Below are positions 62,913-64,000 of a stretch of DNA of 64,000 bases, one piece after another. The translations under genes and the position numbers were made by a program. Numbering within the stretch: position 1 is the first letter of the stretch; each line of letters opens with the position of its first letter. The notes under the pieces were generated by a model that did no database searches, had not been told where the DNA came from, and saw nothing but the letters and a program-made list of their open reading frames with translations. Source of the stretch: Rudaea sp. 3F27F6 (lineage in GTDB: Bacteria > Pseudomonadota > Gammaproteobacteria > Xanthomonadales > Rhodanobacteraceae); the NCBI RefSeq assembly GCF_005503555.1, contig NZ_SCNG01000006.1, forward strand, positions 186,001-250,000, written 5' to 3'.

Positions 62913-64000
62913 ACGACAAAGTGAAATTCTATACTTTCCTGCTGTTTGCCCTGTTTGCGTCCGTCGTCCACGCCGAGGGCGGCGACAAGCCCGATCTAAC
63001 CCTGACCGGCAAGCTCAGCGGCAAGGACAACCAGACCTACAAACTCGTGCCGTTCGACGTGCCGGCCGGCGTCGATCGCATCACGGTCGATTTCGCCTAT
63101 ACCGGCCGCGAGGAAAAAACCACGATCGATCTCGGCCTGCTCGGCCCCGGCGGTTTCAAGAACAACGCGTTCCGCGGCTGGAGCGGCGGCAACAAGAGCC
63201 GCTACACCGTGTCCGCAACCGACGCAACGCCATCCTACGTGCCCGGCCCGATCACGCCGGGCCGTTGGAACCTGCTGCTTGGCATTCCGAACATCCGCGA
63301 AAACGCGCATGCCGAATTCACCGCGAAAGTCTACTTTTCCAGAAACGGAAAAATTCCCGACCTGCTCGATGCACCGCTGCGCGCCGAATCGGGCTGGTAC
63401 CGCGGCGATCTGCACATGCACGGCGCGCACAGCGACGGCTCGTGCACGCCGCAGAGCGGCAAGGGCAAGGTCCCCTGCCCGCTGTTCCTCAGCGCGCAGA
63501 CTGCCGCTGAACGCGGCCTCGACTTCATTGCGTTGTCCGACCACAACACGGTGACGCAGGCGAATGCGGTGCGCGAGCTGCAGCCGTATTTCGATCGCCT
63601 GTTGCTGCTTCCGGGCCGCGAGCTGACCACGTTCACCGGACACGCCAATCTGCTAGGCACCTGGGTGCCGCTCGATTTTCGCGTCGGCAGCGCCGAGGTG
63701 CCCGACTGGAACGCCCTGCTGCGCAATGCGGCAAAGCTCGGCGGTTTCGTTTCGATCAACCACCCGATCCGTCTCTCGGGCGAAGTCTGCATGGGCTGCG
63801 GCTGGACCGCGGAACCCGAAGTCGACATGCGCCTCGTCCAGGGCATCGAAGTCGTCAACGGCAACGACGCCGACACGCTGATCTCAGGTATTCCGTTCTG
63901 GCAGGCACGTCTCGACAAAGGCTTCCGCCTCACCGCGGTCGGCGGCAGCGACGATCACAACGCCAAACAATGGGGCGAAAGCCGCGGCCATGTCGGCATC
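62909..64000 (+). CDS. Secreted PHP-domain metallohydrolase, CehA/McbA-like (right end cut)
   Basis: The frame is open from the GTG at 62909 to the window edge (364 residues seen). A signal peptide (VKFYTFLLFALFASVVHA) is followed by a beta-rich N-terminal domain (about 25-145) and a PHP domain starting GDLHMHGAHSDGS (His169, His171), ALSDHNT (Asp211, His212), GRELTTFTGHANLLG (Glu238, His245) and INHPIR. These are metal ligands of phosphoesterases. Overlap with the PI-PLC stop shows coupled translation. It may remove phosphate from the PI-PLC product before uptake; this is inference. Confidence 0.85.
   Translation, partial: MNDKVKFYTFLLFALFASVVHAEGGDKPDLTLTGKLSGKDNQTYKLVPFDVPAGVDRITVDFAYTGREEKTTIDLGLLGPGGFKNNAFRGWSGGNKSRYTVSATDATPSYVPGPITPGRWNLLLGIPNIRENAHAEFTAKVYFSRNGKIPDLLDAPLRAESGWYRGDLHMHGAHSDGSCTPQSGKGKVPCPLFLSAQTAAERGLDFIALSDHNTVTQANAVRELQPYFDRLLLLPGRELTTFTGHANLLGTWVPLDFRVGSAEVPDWNALLRNAAKLGGFVSINHPIRLSGEVCMGCGWTAEPEVDMRLVQGIEVVNGNDADTLISGIPFWQARLDKGFRLTAVGGSDDHNAKQWGESRGHVGI

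Overview
The window is 64 kb of high-GC chromosomal DNA. Gene content and order suggest a gammaproteobacterium of the Xanthomonadales/Lysobacterales, perhaps Rhodanobacteraceae. The pointers are a short QueF, scpA-scpB-rluB, a DUF1249/YqiB-like gene beside pgi, divergent ppsR/ppsA, thrS-infC-rpmI-rplT-pheST-ihfA-merR-tRNA-Pro, an ECF sigma factor paired with a TPR-kinase, and many short palindromic repeats of the kind common in that group. The taxonomic call is inference; no rRNA gene is present.

Layout. (1) 1-24 kb is mostly housekeeping: smc (cut by the left edge), queF, a parvulin lipoprotein, bolA, a YciI-like gene, scpA-scpB-rluB, a CsgG-like secreted protein, pgi, a serine hydrolase, a MAPEG protein, the PEP synthase pair ppsR/ppsA, tRNA-Ala and tRNA-Glu, tadA, a threonine aldolase, an MDR oxidoreductase, and a divergent AraC-regulator/NmrA-like pair. 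(2) 24-30 kb is accessory: a ParD-like protein overlapping a methionine aminopeptidase behind an AT-rich operator, a small secreted protein, and an ECF sigma factor with a membrane Ser/Thr kinase carrying TPR-like repeats. (3) 30-38 kb is the translation operon thrS-infC-rpmI-rplT-pheS-pheT-ihfA-merR with tRNA-Pro; infC appears to start with AUA. (4) 38.5-41.6 kb encodes a secreted collagen-like protein. (5) 42-64 kb is an inositol island: iolG and an RpiR-type regulator, divergent from an iolC-DUF2090 fusion, iolD and iolB; then an operon on the other strand with a sugar ABC transporter, an IolE-like isomerase and a second Gfo/Idh dehydrogenase; then a DUF5054 (GH38-like) protein; then a TonB-dependent receptor, a Ca2+-dependent phosphoinositide phospholipase C-like protein and a secreted PHP-domain metallohydrolase that runs off the right edge.

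Main discovery candidate. The three outward transcription units of the inositol island (iolCDB; ABC transporter-IolE-Gfo; TonB receptor-PI-PLC-PHP) have the same control region. Each has two palindromes with 4-nt centres. The upstream one is GGAAT/ATTCC (degenerate at the third promoter) and the downstream one is GCAAT/ATTGC. Their centres are exactly 29 bp apart in all three cases. In all three the downstream palindrome overlaps a TTGCRA -35 hexamer, followed 17 bp later by a -10-like hexamer. This ties extracellular phosphoinositide (or glycosyl-inositol) breakdown, outer-membrane uptake, inner-membrane transport and inositol catabolism into one apparent regulon under the local RpiR-type regulator.

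Repeats. Several palindromic elements sit between or at the ends of genes. They include a 28-bp-arm hairpin that supplies the stop codon of the iolC fusion, two inverted REP-like pairs, and a 610-bp element with about 66-bp terminal inverted repeats and a 9-bp tandem array.
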